From Xiphydria camelus (Eukaryota > Arthropoda > Insecta > Hymenoptera > Xiphydriidae): a stretch of 64,000 nt of DNA. The notes beneath the pieces are model-generated. The model had not been told where the DNA came from. It ran no database searches and saw nothing but the letters and a program-made list of their open reading frames with translations. The DNA lies in assembly GCA_963678675.1 (NCBI GenBank), contig OY783196.1:14502138-14566137 (forward strand), read 5' to 3'. Below, one piece after another: positions 23,209 to 33,505 of this stretch (position 1 is the stretch's first letter; each line of letters opens with the position of its first letter). The position numbers and the translations under genes are program-made.

Positions 23209-24162
23209 ATGATGGCGTCCTCCGGAGTAAAATATTCCGGAGGTAAAATAGTCCCCCAATCGGATCTCCGGGTGGGGACTACCCCGGGGGATGTCACAAA
23301 AACTAAGTGCAATAAAGGGAGGTGCAATAGGCGAAGTGCAATTAGGGAGAACTCAAAGTGCAATTGGGGAAAAACCAAGTCAGGACGGGGAAAACCCGGC
23401 ATTCTACGGGTCGGAGCATGGAATGTTAGGAGTCTTAGGCAGGCGGGGAAATTAGAAAATTTCAAAGTAGAAATGAATAGATTAGAGTTAGATATAGTAG
23501 GAATAAGCGAAATGCGATGGCCAAAGGAAGGAGATTTTTGGAGCGGGGACTACAGAATTATCTATAAGGGATCAGAGACGGGTAACGCAGGAGTAGGATT
23601 CGTGATGAACAGGAAGTTAGGACAAAGAGTAGAAAGCTACTTACAGGTCAGCGATAGGATTGTTATGGTAAAAATTAAGTCGAAACCAACAAACACAACA
23701 ATAATTCAGGTATACATGCCCACTTCGAGCCACGATGACGAGGAAATAGAACAGGTATATAATGACATAGAAGAGACAATAGAATACGTGAAAGGAGACG
23801 AAAACTTAATAATAACGGGCGACTGGAATGCGGTAGTAGGGGAAAGGAAGGAAGAACAAATAACAGGAAATTATAGCTTGGGAATTAGGAACGAAAGAGG
23901 TTCAAGATTAGTCGAATTCTGCGATAAACATCAATTAGTGATTTCCAATACCTTATTCGAGCACCATAAAAGAAGAGTGTATACCTGGAAAATGCCGGGG
24001 GACAATGGTAGATATCAAATAGATTATATATTAGTCAAACAAAGGTTCAGAAACCAGGTAAAAGACTGTAGGAGCTACCCAGGTGCAGATATAGACAGCG
24101 ATCATAATTTAGTAATGATGAAATGTCAGTTAAAATTTAAAAGACTTAAGAAAAAAAAATAA
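23209..24162 (+). CDS. LINE protein, endonuclease part
   Basis: Apurinic-like endonuclease that nicks target DNA to prime reverse transcription. After an N-terminal Lys/Gly-rich leader the APE fold begins at about residue 66. Visible catalytic or metal-binding motifs are AWNVRSL (Asn72), SEMRW (Glu101), TGDWNA (Asp205/Asn207) and the terminal SDHN (Asp298-His299). Such proteins are often annotated as craniofacial-development-protein-2-like because of the same fold. The frame ends at an artificial-looking stop just after an A9 run near 24152-24160; a one-base shift continues as NARKKWDISKLKN into the reverse-transcriptase part. This is therefore probably one polyprotein. Confidence 0.88.
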   Translation: MMASSGVKYSGGKIVPQSDLRVGTTPGDVTKTKCNKGRCNRRSAIRENSKCNWGKTKSGRGKPGILRVGAWNVRSLRQAGKLENFKVEMNRLELDIVGISEMRWPKEGDFWSGDYRIIYKGSETGNAGVGFVMNRKLGQRVESYLQVSDRIVMVKIKSKPTNTTIIQVYMPTSSHDDEEIEQVYNDIEETIEYVKGDENLIITGDWNAVVGERKEEQITGNYSLGIRNERGSRLVEFCDKHQLVISNTLFEHHKRRVYTWKMPGDNGRYQIDYILVKQRFRNQVKDCRSYPGADIDSDHNLVMMKCQLKFKRLKKKK

Positions 24163-24261
24163 CGCCCGCAAAAAGTGGGATATCAGTAAACTCAAGAACG
24201 ATAAAGTAGAAAAAGAATTCCAGAGTAAAGTTGAGAAACATTTAAATCGTAAGGGGGGGGA

Positions 24262-26164
24262 TGTAGCCAATAATAGCAAAGCGAGCACAGAAGAAAATTG
24301 GAATCATATTAAAACGAGTTTAGAAAATGCAGCAGAAGAAGTACTAGGTATCAAAGAAAATGAGAGTAGAAATCCGTGGATAACGAGAGAAATTTTAGAG
24401 TTGATAGAGGAGAGACGAAAGTATAAGTCTAGGGTAGATGAAAACGGACAGAGAAAATACAAATCCCTGAAATGGGAGATAATTAGAAAATCTAGGAGAG
24501 CTAAGGAAGAATGGATAGAAGAAAGATGCGAAGAAGTTGAAAAGAAAATTAAATTAGGTAGGACCGATGCAGCTTTCAGACTAATAAAAAGAAATTTTCA
24601 AGAATACAAACCGAAAAGTAGAAATATTAGAAATGAAAACGGAAACATGTTGTTAGAAAACGCAGAAAAGGCCGATAGATGGAAAGAATATTTAGAAAAA
24701 CTATACAATGGAGAAGAACTAAGTAACATATTGGAAGAAGAAAATAGCGTAGATGAAAACGAACTCGGGGATCCTATTATTAAGTCGGAATTTGAGATAG
24801 CACTTAAGGAATTGAAAAACAATAAAGCACCCGGGATAGATGGAATACAGGCAGAAATTTTAAAGTTTGCAGGGGAAGAAGCGATAAGTAGGCTATTTAA
24901 ACTCGTGAGTCATATGTACGAAACAGGAAAAATGCCAAAAGATTTCAAGAAAAGTATAATAGTTACCCTTCCAAAAAAAGTAGGCGCGGATAGATGCGAA
25001 AATTTTCGTACAATCAGCTTGATACCGCACGCATCAAAAATCTTAACAAAAATTATACAAAGGAGAATGGAACGGAGAGCCGAGGAAGTATTAGCAGAAG
25101 ACCAGTTCGGATTTAGAAGGAACAGAGGAACGAGGGAAGCGATAATAGCGCTAAGACTAATTGCAGAGAAAACATTAGAAAAAGACGAAACACTATATAT
25201 AGGATTCATAGACCTAGAGAAAGCATTCGACAATGTTCAGTGGCAAAAAATGTTCGAAATACTGAAAAGAGTAGGAATAAAGTACAGAGAAAGAAGAATC
25301 ATACATAATTTATACGAAAACCAAGTAGCAGTGATAGGAGTAGAAGAAGAAGTGAGAGAAGCGAAAATTAGAAAAGGAGTACGACAAGGATGCACACTGT
25401 CGCCTCTAATCTTTAACTTATACATAGAGGAAGCGATGAACGAATTAAAAGAAAACTCAACTTCAGGCATTAAAATACAAGGGCAAACAGTGAGCATGCT
25501 TCGGTTCGCCGACGATATAGCGCTACTAGCATCGAACAAAGAAGAACTAGAAAAGGCGCTTAACGAAATGGAAAACATCCTAATAGAGAACTACAATATG
25601 AAAATTAATAAGAAAAAGACAAAAATTCTGGTATGTAGTAAGAAAAAACGTAAGAGTAAAACTAGAATAAATATAGGCGACGAAAACGTAGAAGAAGTAC
25701 AGCAGTTTTGCTATCTAGGTAGCCAAATAACGACAGATGGAAAGAGCCTAAAAGACGTCAAACAAAGAATAGCGCAGGGAAAACAGGCTTTTAATCTGAA
25801 AAAGAAGCTACTATGCTCAAAAAACGTCAGCCTAGAGAGTAGGAAAAAATTTCTCAAAACATACGTGTGGAGTACAGCTTTGTATGGGTGCGAATCTTGG
25901 ACGATAGGAATGGTAGAAAGGAAAAAATTAGACAGCTTCGAAATGTGGTGCTATAGAAGAATGCTAAAAGTAAAATGGACCGAGAAAATCACAAATGAAG
26001 AAGTCTTGAGGAAAATAGAGGAAAACCGGCGGCTCTGGAAAAATATAAAGAAAAGAAGGGATCAGCTGATAGGCCATATAGTGAGACATGAGGGACTGCT
26101 AAGAGACATCTTAGAAGCAGAAACGGGAAAAAAGAGAGAGGTAGGTAGGCCGCGGTTAGACTAG
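24262..26164 (+). CDS. LINE protein, reverse transcriptase part
   Basis: Reverse transcriptase of the same LINE. The frame opens just after a G8 run at 24253-24260; the first in-frame ATG is at 24401, but homology-like sequence (NWNHIKTSLENAAEEVLG) precedes it, so the ATG is not the true start. In numbering from 24401, key motifs are NKAPGIDGIQAE (about 141), FIDLEKAF (Asp271), GVRQGCTLSP (about 326) and the active-site box FADD (369-372, a variant of YADD). A C-terminal region with YGCESWT and FEMWCYRRML is typical of RTE-like insect LINEs. It ends GRPRLD then TAG. The frame is intact over about 630 codons. Confidence 0.9.
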
Positions 26165-26353
26165 GACTTAGGACTGATAACTTTATGATGATGATGATGT
26201 ATCATTTCATATCGTCACATAAATTGTCACGCTATAATGCATTTAGGAAAAATGGAGGTAATGACGTCTATTTCCAAATAATCGTAGATACTATATTTAT
26301 CCACTACAATATGATATAATTTTCGAACGATATCCGTGAAATATCAGAACGTA

Positions 26354-26819
26354 AGGTGAAGTGGGGTAAGTGTGTACAAGGGGCAAGTGTGTAGCAAGCT
26401 CTGAAAATCTCAATATAGCATCAAATCGACGCGACATCCATTAGTTTTTGTTAAGTTGCGGAAATGTTTGTTCGTTTTTATTTTTATAACCGCACATGGT
26501 TCGTGCAATAAACTATATAACTGAAAAATTATAATTCCATCTTGTATGCCACATAGTCTAGTCTAACACACATATCCCACGTCCTCCTAACGGCAGGCAC
26601 ATAGAAAATATGAGCTACGTAGTACAAACATCATATTATTTAAAAAATTGTAAATATTAAACTATTAGTTTTGACAGGGAACCATTAAGGTTCTTTAATC
26701 AGGAAGGTCCCAAGAGTGTACACTACCAAAGAGAGTTTAATAAATTCAGTTGTTTAGTTTTTACGACCATCCAAACTTCAACTTGCCGATTTTTACAACT
26801 CGCTTACCCCACTTCACCT
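26354..26819. mobile_element. MITE with AGGTGAAGTGGGGTAAG ends, TA duplication
   Basis: A 466-bp element. Both ends read AGGTGAAGTGGGGTAAG inward, flanked by TA at 26352-26353 and 26820-26821. No ORF. It lies just after the LINE tail. Confidence 0.87.
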
Positions 26820-27471
26820 TATAGAAAATGAAAATACATTCTCAAAAAAAATATGTATAAACCTTTCACTACCTATTGTATAAGAAACATTATCGCGTAA
26901 CGAAAAATCGTACGTTCGACGTCTTTAAACTCTGGAGATTTTGAAAATAGCTTATACACTGACAAGGAAACGTTTCGAGGCCGCCGCTTCCGATCTTGAT
27001 GAAACTTCGTAAATTTAAAGTTTATCGAAAAATAAGAGACCCCTATTTTTTTATAGCGGCCCAATTTTGGTTTAAGGGGGTGAAATGGACCCCTGAATTT
27101 TCACCCCCTTCGAGCTATCTCCGAAACGAAGCGAGATAGATGAAAACTTTCAATGTACGTTTTGTTTGGTTTTTTTAGTATAATAAAATCCCCTAAACAG
27201 ATTTTGAAAAAAAGCATTATTTTTCAAAAAAAAAATTTTTTTATCTAATTTTTCGAAATTTCGGTTTAGTCATGTGGACAAAAATTTAGGAAATTTTATT
27301 ACAAATTCAACCATATATGACAAGATATATTTCCCTCCTACAGTTTTGCAAATTTCTAACTTTTATGTCTGATAATGAGCGGGCTACCAATGGCAGTGAC
27401 GGGATGGGTCGGGGGTTATTACTTCTATGTATTTTAATGCCACTTTTCTTTTATTTAATAAAGTTCAACTT

Positions 27472-29085
27472 CTATGGCTCATAATTATGACAATAATGGT
27501 ATTCCGTGAAAAAATGTTTCATACAAAGTTGTTTCTTACACCAAGCACACGTAATAACGGCAATATCGCCACATATGTGGCATCGTGGTTCCGAGTCCTG
27601 TGCAAAACAAAATTCTACAGGATGTTCAAATTCAGGAGGTCTCCTGAATATATATCCACTCTTGAACCACGAATATTTAATAAAGTTAGTAAACCGTGGT
27701 GAAGAAAACTGATTATGAGTAAGAGATTGAAGTTTTAAAATATTATCTCTCGAATGAAGGTTAATATCGTAATTGAAAAGAGTTACAATATCTGAAAACC
27801 TCCTTACAAAATTCTTCCACATTCGAAAGCCGTATACGTCTAGCGGTTGAATCAGTCCGGTGGTGCCTTGTGGAATCGTCATTAATATTATTGTCTTGTC
27901 TTCTGGTGTAGCTTCTCGAACACTTCGCTCACATTGTCCACTCCAAGAGTCCAGCAGTAAGACGCTTGTAGATCCAGTGTTAGGGAAGTAAACTTCTTGC
28001 AGCCATGTTTTCATGAGATCGGTTGTAAGTTTCCCAGATTTGGAAGCCATGAAGTATACATTTGGCGGCCTAAACACGGTTTGTTGCACTCGTTCTCCCA
28101 ATTGCCCACTAGCCTCTTTTAATACCACATAAAGAGGCGACAGTAGTTTTCCATCAGCAGATATGGTGGGTTGTATAGTATAGCTGTGGGTTGTAGAAGA
28201 TATTGATTGTACCACAGCTTCAATTTTTTTTTGCCCCGATGTAGCTAAAGTTCGGCCAGAATGTACTTCTAAATTAAATCCACTCTGATCAGAGTTAAAT
28301 ACATTTTGTGGTCCATATTGTGTAATGAGTGGCTTCACTTGTTCTACGAAGGCATGGCTTCGTACTTTCAAACTTTCCTCACCCTCAACGTTTTTTCTCG
28401 TTACAAACTTTGTGATCTTTCGAGATACAATTCTATATGCTTTCTTGAATGACCTCAACCATGTTTGACTTGCTTTGAAGGTTGGAAGATTCTCTACTTC
28501 TTTTGCTTGTAAAGCCCATCGTTTAAGGTCTACATCATGTACTATTATTTTCGATCTACTAGCTTCTACAAATTTATCAAGAGTATATTTCGCTATGCGT
28601 ATTAATTTATCATTTTGAGTACCCCCCTGTCCTACTTGCGCAGCCCATCTTCGTAATTGTCTATCAGATTTCACTTTTTTAAACTGATGTTGAACTGCTG
28701 CTACGGTTCGACGTCTTTTCTTCCCACTGTTCCAGTAATCTATGGCACTTTGTTTATATTCAAAGCTAACCGCTTCTTCATCGAGTGTACAGGGATATGG
28801 TTCTGGAGGTATAGAGGTTTCTACGTGAGGAACATCCACGACATCCGATTCCAGCCAGTCAGTATTAACAGCGTGCATTTCACTATCCTCGATTGAATCT
28901 TCCAATTCCAATTTATTTTCATGTTCGACTCGAAATGATGAATCCTCCATGCTACGTATAATAATATTTTGTAATAAATCTTTCAATTGCACTTCTGCAC
29001 TATTCATTGGAGTTTCTCTTCCATTTGGTACACTGAAAACGGCCACCAATAAAGTTAACACATTGATCGGATTTATAATTGCCAT
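27472..29085 (-). CDS. pogo-like DDE transposase, open frame
   Basis: A 537-residue transposase of the Tc1/mariner superfamily, pogo/Tigger-like. I start it at the ATG at 29085 (MAIINPINV); the frame is open upstream, but a TATA box at 29158-29168 makes a longer protein unlikely. After an acidic N-terminus comes a psq/HTH-like segment (about 108-137, QSAIDYWNSGKKRRRT) and a CENP-B-type HTH (about 190-217, LPTFKASQTWLRSF). Catalytic Asp are in NSDQSGF (about 266), LLLDSWSGQ (about 379) and QPLDVYGF (about 416), giving DD36D. The C-terminus has a Cys-rich knuckle (CHICG, CAWCKKQLC). There are no stops or frameshifts, so it could encode an active protein. A second, partial copy lies inverted downstream of it. 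Confidence 0.87.
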   Translation of the reverse strand: MAIINPINVLTLLVAVFSVPNGRETPMNSAEVQLKDLLQNIIIRSMEDSSFRVEHENKLELEDSIEDSEMHAVNTDWLESDVVDVPHVETSIPPEPYPCTLDEEAVSFEYKQSAIDYWNSGKKRRRTVAAVQHQFKKVKSDRQLRRWAAQVGQGGTQNDKLIRIAKYTLDKFVEASRSKIIVHDVDLKRWALQAKEVENLPTFKASQTWLRSFKKAYRIVSRKITKFVTRKNVEGEESLKVRSHAFVEQVKPLITQYGPQNVFNSDQSGFNLEVHSGRTLATSGQKKIEAVVQSISSTTHSYTIQPTISADGKLLSPLYVVLKEASGQLGERVQQTVFRPPNVYFMASKSGKLTTDLMKTWLQEVYFPNTGSTSVLLLDSWSGQCERSVREATPEDKTIILMTIPQGTTGLIQPLDVYGFRMWKNFVRRFSDIVTLFNYDINLHSRDNILKLQSLTHNQFSSPRFTNFIKYSWFKSGYIFRRPPEFEHPVEFCFAQDSEPRCHICGDIAVITCAWCKKQLCMKHFFTEYHYCHNYEP

Positions 29086-29157
29086 AATAATAATATGAAC
29101 TGCTGTGCACCATAGAAACTGAATATTCAGACTAAAAAGCTTTCTCTTTCGCTTCCT

Positions 29158-29168
29158 TATATATAATG
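29158..29168 (-). promoter_or_regulatory. TATA box for the pogo-like transposase
   Basis: On the minus strand the sequence reads ATTATATATAA, about 75 bp upstream of the chosen ATG at 29085. Position and sequence fit a core promoter; no initiation site can be seen directly. Confidence 0.5.
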
Positions 29169-29413
29169 AAGTCGCCTCACAAGAACGAAACAGACTGGAG
29201 AGGGTGGGAGGTCCGACTTCCCAAAAAGGGGCCATCATCCTCGGAGTCCGCGTACGAAACTCGAGAGCGCGTACGAAAATATTTTTACATGGGCACAGAG
29301 CCAACTAATAATAAAGCTTGTCCAAAGAACTAAACTCCCTCTTTCGCATCACCGGGGCCATATAAGGCAACCCTACAAATAACAGGAATGTTGTTTACGG
29401 CATTTTCGAGGAG

Positions 29414-29421
29414 TATATATA
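29414..29421 (+). promoter_or_regulatory. TATA box for the divergent small ORF
   Basis: TATATATA on the plus strand, about 35-40 bp before the ORF at 29453. With the minus-strand TATA box at 29158-29168 it forms a head-to-head promoter arrangement of about 250 bp. Confidence 0.45.
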
Positions 29422-29452
29422 CAGGGCCGAAAAGCAAAGAGCTTCAGTTTCA

Positions 29453-29701
29453 TTGGCTGCGTCTATCATTCAAGTGATCAGTTCAAACGAGTTACCGACT
29501 TTTGAGAAGATCGTGGAGGATCTTAAAAATGGGCACATACCATTGCCGTCTCCCGGGAAATCGCTGGATCTGACATTCCGCACAACAGGACCATCCATGG
29601 CCGAAGTAGAACGAGAGCTGCAAGAATGTGAGGAGTGCTGGAGGAAACAGTACGCGAAGAAGAAGAGTAAAGAAAAAAATGATTCCAACAAAAAACTATA
29701 A
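29453..29701 (+). CDS. Small charged ORF divergent from the pogo-like transposase
   Basis: An 82-codon open frame that begins LAASIIQVISSNELPTF and ends in a Lys-rich tail (KKKSKEKNDSNKK). There is no ATG near the start; the first codon is TTG in a context (CATTGGCTGCG) that suggests a lost ATG, and the next in-frame ATG is at about 29597. The middle has a Glu/Cys-rich helix-like stretch (EVERELQECEECWRKQ). I do not recognise the family. It may be a second gene of the pogo-like element, a host exon, or a non-ATG remnant; the adjacent TATA box favours transcription. Confidence 0.4.
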   Translation: MAASIIQVISSNELPTFEKIVEDLKNGHIPLPSPGKSLDLTFRTTGPSMAEVERELQECEECWRKQYAKKKSKEKNDSNKKL

Positions 29702-30132
29702 AAATTCAGACAATTTTATCTAACCTGTGAGTGAATTATTAGTTACTTACACACAAACAGAAAATAATATAAATAAATTAACGGTCGGATTTATTAATAA
29801 GATTTCTGAACAATTTTTGTCCATTTTATTTTGATAATATTCCGCTAGACGTATACGGCTTTCGAATGTGGAAGAATTTTGTAAGGAGGTTTTCAGATAT
29901 TGTAACTCTCTTCAATTACGATATTAACCCAAATAGTACCACCGTCCTTTTAAAAGGACGTATAAAAAATGTCCATTTGACAAACAGTTAATCTACTCGT
30001 ATCGAGGTGGCGCCACATGGATAGTGTTCTGCAATCTATCAATGGCATATTACTGTCGTTTGCAATTGTTTAGATCAGCTTCAATACTGTTGTAAGCAAA
30101 ATTTGTTCTGATAGTTTTAGTTTACGGTTGCC

Positions 30133-32090
30133 ATGTACCAGTTGAGGTAAGCATTTTGTTTATATTACTAAATATTTGTAACGTTTAGCATTATAATATT
30201 GTTTTATACTGTTGGTTCTTTATAACTAACCTAATCGAAGTATTTATTGTACGTATCCTGTAAGTAGATAACCTCTCAAAAGTTATCGTCCTTTTTAAAG
30301 GCCAGTGGGATTAAAAGCATACTATTTTATCTAGGCACCGGAAAAAGCCGTTTATTCTAAATGAGCTTTTAGAAGAGATAGAGCACGTTTACGATGAAGC
30401 CGAATTGCCAGATGCAGTAGCTGTGTTTCCACCAGTCAATTCTAATGAAGACGTTACTGACGAAGACTCTGGCGACGATGAAAACGTTGTTTTGGATAAT
30501 CTTCCTGGGAGTTTACTGAATTCTCAAGCTGAGCCTATTTTCAATAATATCGATAAAGTTCAGAATGAAGATAGCTCGGAAAATAGTGATGATGAACTTC
30601 CATTAGCACACTTTACGAAGTATAAGAAGAGACCGAAAATTTATGATTGGGTTCAACAAGACATGACAAACAAGTTGAAAGATTGGCAAGATCAGCATGT
30701 AGCACATAACAATCTTTCCCCTTTAGAGATTTTCTACCTATTTTTTGATGAGGAATTATGGCAAATGATAACTGAATACACAAATCTTTATGCTAGCCAA
30801 CACAACAGAAACGGTGACATATCTAAGGATGAAATAAAGTGCTTTTTTGGTGTACTAATTTATAGTGGCTATACCAGCGTTTCAAGAAGATCGTTGTATT
30901 GGGAAAATAATTCTGACACCAATCATAAAATTGTGTACGAAGCAATTTCTAGAAATCGTTTCAACTACATTATGCAGAATCTTCACTGTAGTGACAATAC
31001 CAACCTGGACGCGGAAAATAAATTCTCGAAAATAGGCCCACTTTTGAAACACCTAAATAAAAAATGTATCGAACACGTTTCTCTGCAAGAAAATCACAGT
31101 GTAGATGAATCGATGGTGCCATATTTTGGGCGGCACGGTTCTAAACAATTTATTAGAGGCAAACCCATTAGATGGGGTTATAAATTTTGGATGGCTACCA
31201 CTAAAACAGGATACATTGAATGGTTTGAGCCATACCAAGGAGCTCAGACAAAATTAGAGGAACGTTACAAAGATCTAGGCTTAGGAGCTAATGTCGTGCT
31301 CACTTTTGCTGATAAAATAACTTTGGAGAAAGGCAACCTACCGTTTCATTTGTACTTTGACAATTTTTTTACATCTTGGAATTTGCTTCTGATACTGAGA
31401 GACAGAGGAATAAAAGCAACTGGAACTGTAAGAAAGAATAGAATTGTGGTGCCAACAATGAAGAGTGATTCTGAATTTAAAAAACAAGAAAGAGGAAGTA
31501 TCGAATTCGCACTTGAAAAGAGAGAAAATATTATAGTTTGCCATTGGAATGACAATAATATTGTTTGTATTGCTTCAAATTGCGAATCCATCTTACCAAC
31601 AAATAAGGTTTCCAGATTTTCCCAGAAAGAAAAGAAAATAATATCTGTGGCTCAACCAAAAATAATAAAAAATTATAATAAAAATACGGGAGGCGTAGAC
31701 AGAGCTGACCAAAACATCAGCCTTTATCGTGTAAGTATTAGAGGCAAAAAATGGTACTTCCCTTTAGTGAGCCATTGCTTGGATATGGCCATACAAAATT
31801 CCTGGCAAATTCATCGCTCTTATGGAGGAAAGATGGACCAATTAATGTTTCGAAGATCTCTTGCAACAAATATTCTAGAAACCCATAAAAAAACAACCAA
31901 ACGAGGACCTGTGCGACCTAATGCTCATGATAGAGAGTTTTCTAGATATGACAAACTTGATCATCTTATTGTCTATCAGGACTGTCAAATTAGGTGCCGT
32001 TTATGTTACAAGAAAGTTCAATTTCGATGCAATAAATGTGACGTTGGATTGCATCCGAAATATTGTTTCCTCGAATATCATACTAAGTAA
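30133..32090 (+). CDS. piggyBac transposase, two exons, apparently intact
   Basis: Cut-and-paste transposase targeting TTAA. Exon 1 is only 14 bp (30133-30146, MYQLR split codon), followed by a 188-bp intron with donor GTAAGC and acceptor TTATCTAG (30147-30334) and exon 2 (30335-32090); the join keeps frame and gives 589 residues. After an acidic N-terminus the DDE_Tnp_1_7-type core has the catalytic Asp in HSVDESM (about 262), YFDNFF (about 347) and GGVDRADQ (about 460 and 463). The Cys-rich C-terminal domain (CRLCYKK, CNKC, then the final CFLEYH) is the expected zinc-binding end. There are no stops or frameshifts. AATAAA follows at about 32141. The domain set resembles PGBD4-like proteins. 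Confidence 0.92.
30147..30334 (+). other. Intron of the piggyBac transposase gene
   Basis: GT-AG intron: donor AG|GTAAGC, acceptor ATCTAG|GC. Splicing joins the ATG exon to the long exon in frame, supplying an initiation codon that the long ORF otherwise lacks. Confidence 0.8.
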
Positions 32091-32367
32091 CTTATAATTA
32101 TTATATAATAGATAACTATATTTGAATTTAATGATGTTTTCAATAAATTTTTAACATAATTTCATACCTAATTTTTAATTTTCTTCTTCCATCGTAGGCA
32201 CTGATAATGCCACTGTCCTTTATAAAGGACGGCTAATATCTAGAAAACTATTGCCAGGATAAAAAATTGGACTTATAAAATTGTGTTTATTATACTCTTA
32301 TGAACCTATTTTTATTGAAAAAATATACTTTTTCAAAAAAAAATAGTTTCGGTAGTATCTGGGTTAA

Positions 32368-33163
32368 CCTTCATTCGAGAGATAATATTTTAAAACTTCA
32401 ATCTCTTACTCATAATCAGTTTTCTTCACCACGGTTTACTAACTTTATTAAATATTCGTGGTTCAAGAGTGGGTATATATTCAGGAGACCTCCTGAATTT
32501 GAACATCCTGTAGAATTTTGTTTTGCACAGGACTCGGAACCACGATGCCACATATGTGGCGATATTGCCGTTATTACGTGTGTTTGGTGTAAGAAACAAC
32601 TTTGTATGAAACATTTTTTCACGGAATACCATTATTGTCATAATTATGAGCCATAGAAGTTGAACTTTATTAAATAAAAGAAAAGTGGCATTAAAATACA
32701 TAGAAGTAATAACCCCCGACCTATCCCGTCACTGCCATTGGTAGCCCGCTCATTATCAGACATAAAAGTTAGAAATTTGCAAAACTGTAGGAGGGAAATA
32801 TATCATGTCATACATGGTTGAATTTGTAATAAAATTTCCTAAATTTTTGTCCACATGACTAAACCGAAATTTCGAAAAATTAGATAAAAAAATTTTTTTT
32901 TTTTTGAAAAATAATGCTTTTTTTCAAAATCTGTTTAGGGGATTTTATTATACTAAAAAAACCAAACAAAACGTACATTGAAAGTTTTCATCTATCGCTT
33001 CGTTTCGGAGATAGCTCGAAGGGGGTGAAAATTCAGGGGTCCATTTCACCCCCTTAAACCAAAATTGGGCCGCTATAAAAAAATAGGGGTCTCTTATTTT
33101 TCGATAAACTTTAAATTTACGAAGTTTCATCAAGATCGGAAGCGGCGGCCTCGAAACGTTTCC
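32368..33163 (+). repeat. Inverted copy of the pogo-like 3' region
   Basis: Reverse complement of 26970-27765, covering the last coding part and about 500 bp of downstream sequence with only scattered differences. Similarity ends at TTTCCTTGT. Confidence 0.9.
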
Positions 33164-33164
33164 T

Positions 33165-33388
33165 TGTGAGACAAAAATGTACTTGATCGAAATAAACGTG
33201 CCTTTGGATAATCCCAAGAACGTATTTATTCGATTTAAATGAATATTGATTTGATTCAAATAACATCTAATTAATTCAATAATCAAATATTTGCGTCCAA
33301 CCAATATTCACTTAAATCGAATAAATATGTTCTTGGGACTATCCAAAGGCACGTTTATTTCGATCAAGTAAATTTTTTTCTCAGAGTG
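33165..33388. mobile_element. Hairpin MITE with TGAGAAAAA-type ends
   Basis: Arms of about 75 bp share ACTTGATCGAAATAAACGTG and the segment around CCAAAGGCACG. The right end reads CACTCTGAGAAAAAAAT inward, while the left begins at GTGAGACAAAAATG, so a few left bases may be lost. It adjoins the end of pogo-like copy 2. Noncoding. Confidence 0.75.
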
Positions 33389-33505
33389 TAGGAATTTATC
33401 AGATGATACACTGATTTATCAAATGAAAATCGCTCAATCGGTATTCGATTCTCATTGGTTAATATTTAATACCATCCAATAAACATCGAATTCTTAAAAT
33501 GCATA

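Larger units (their letters stand above)
22930..26200 (+). mobile_element. Non-LTR retrotransposon (APE-type LINE), near full length
   Basis: GC-richer leader from about 22930, then one long coding region with an AP-endonuclease-like and a reverse-transcriptase domain, and a very short 3' tail ending in (GAT)n at about 26185-26198. The order EN-RT, the short 3' UTR and the microsatellite tail fit an RTE-like clade; I cannot separate RTE, Proto2 or relatives by eye. Coding is interrupted only at two homopolymers, so the copy looks young. No obvious target-site duplication was identified. Confidence 0.85.
26970..29330 (-). mobile_element. pogo-like transposon, copy 1
   Basis: Contains the transposase at 27472-29085 plus about 500 bp of 3' sequence (26970-27471) that is also present, inverted, at 32657-33163. 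The shared end on both copies is at the ACAAGGAAACG segment, which I take as the element's 3' side. The 5' side is not delimited: the divergent promoter region continues into the small ORF at 29453. No TIR pair could be matched. Confidence 0.65.
29928..32363 (+). mobile_element. piggyBac transposon, complete
   Basis: A 2436-bp element with TTAA on both sides (29924-29927 and 32364-32367). Ends begin CCCAAATAGTACC on the left and CCCAGATACTACC read inward from the right. Subterminal palindromes GTCCTTTTAAAAGGAC (about 29947-29962) and GTCCTTTATAAAGGAC (about 32215-32230) lie near each end, and a related site (GTCCTTTTTAAAGG) near 30289 in the intron. It carries one transposase gene with an intron. 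It is inserted in pogo-like copy 2, whose empty site is preserved in copy 1. Confidence 0.95.
29842..32656 (+). pseudogene. pogo-like transposase, inverted partial copy 2, split by piggyBac
   Basis: The fragment 29842-29927 encodes the region around DVYGFRMWKNFVRRFSD. After the piggyBac insertion, 32368-32656 continues with NLHSRDNILKLQSL to the stop after HNYEP. Together they match the last roughly 120 residues of the minus-strand transposase at 27472-29085 almost exactly. Upstream sequence of the transposase is absent, so this copy is truncated as well as interrupted. Copy 1 retains the uninterrupted junction, with a single TTAA near 27760. Confidence 0.88.

Noticed and set aside
24598..25578. 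Minus-strand Ser/Phe-rich ORFs
   Set aside because: Shadows of the reverse transcriptase reading frame.
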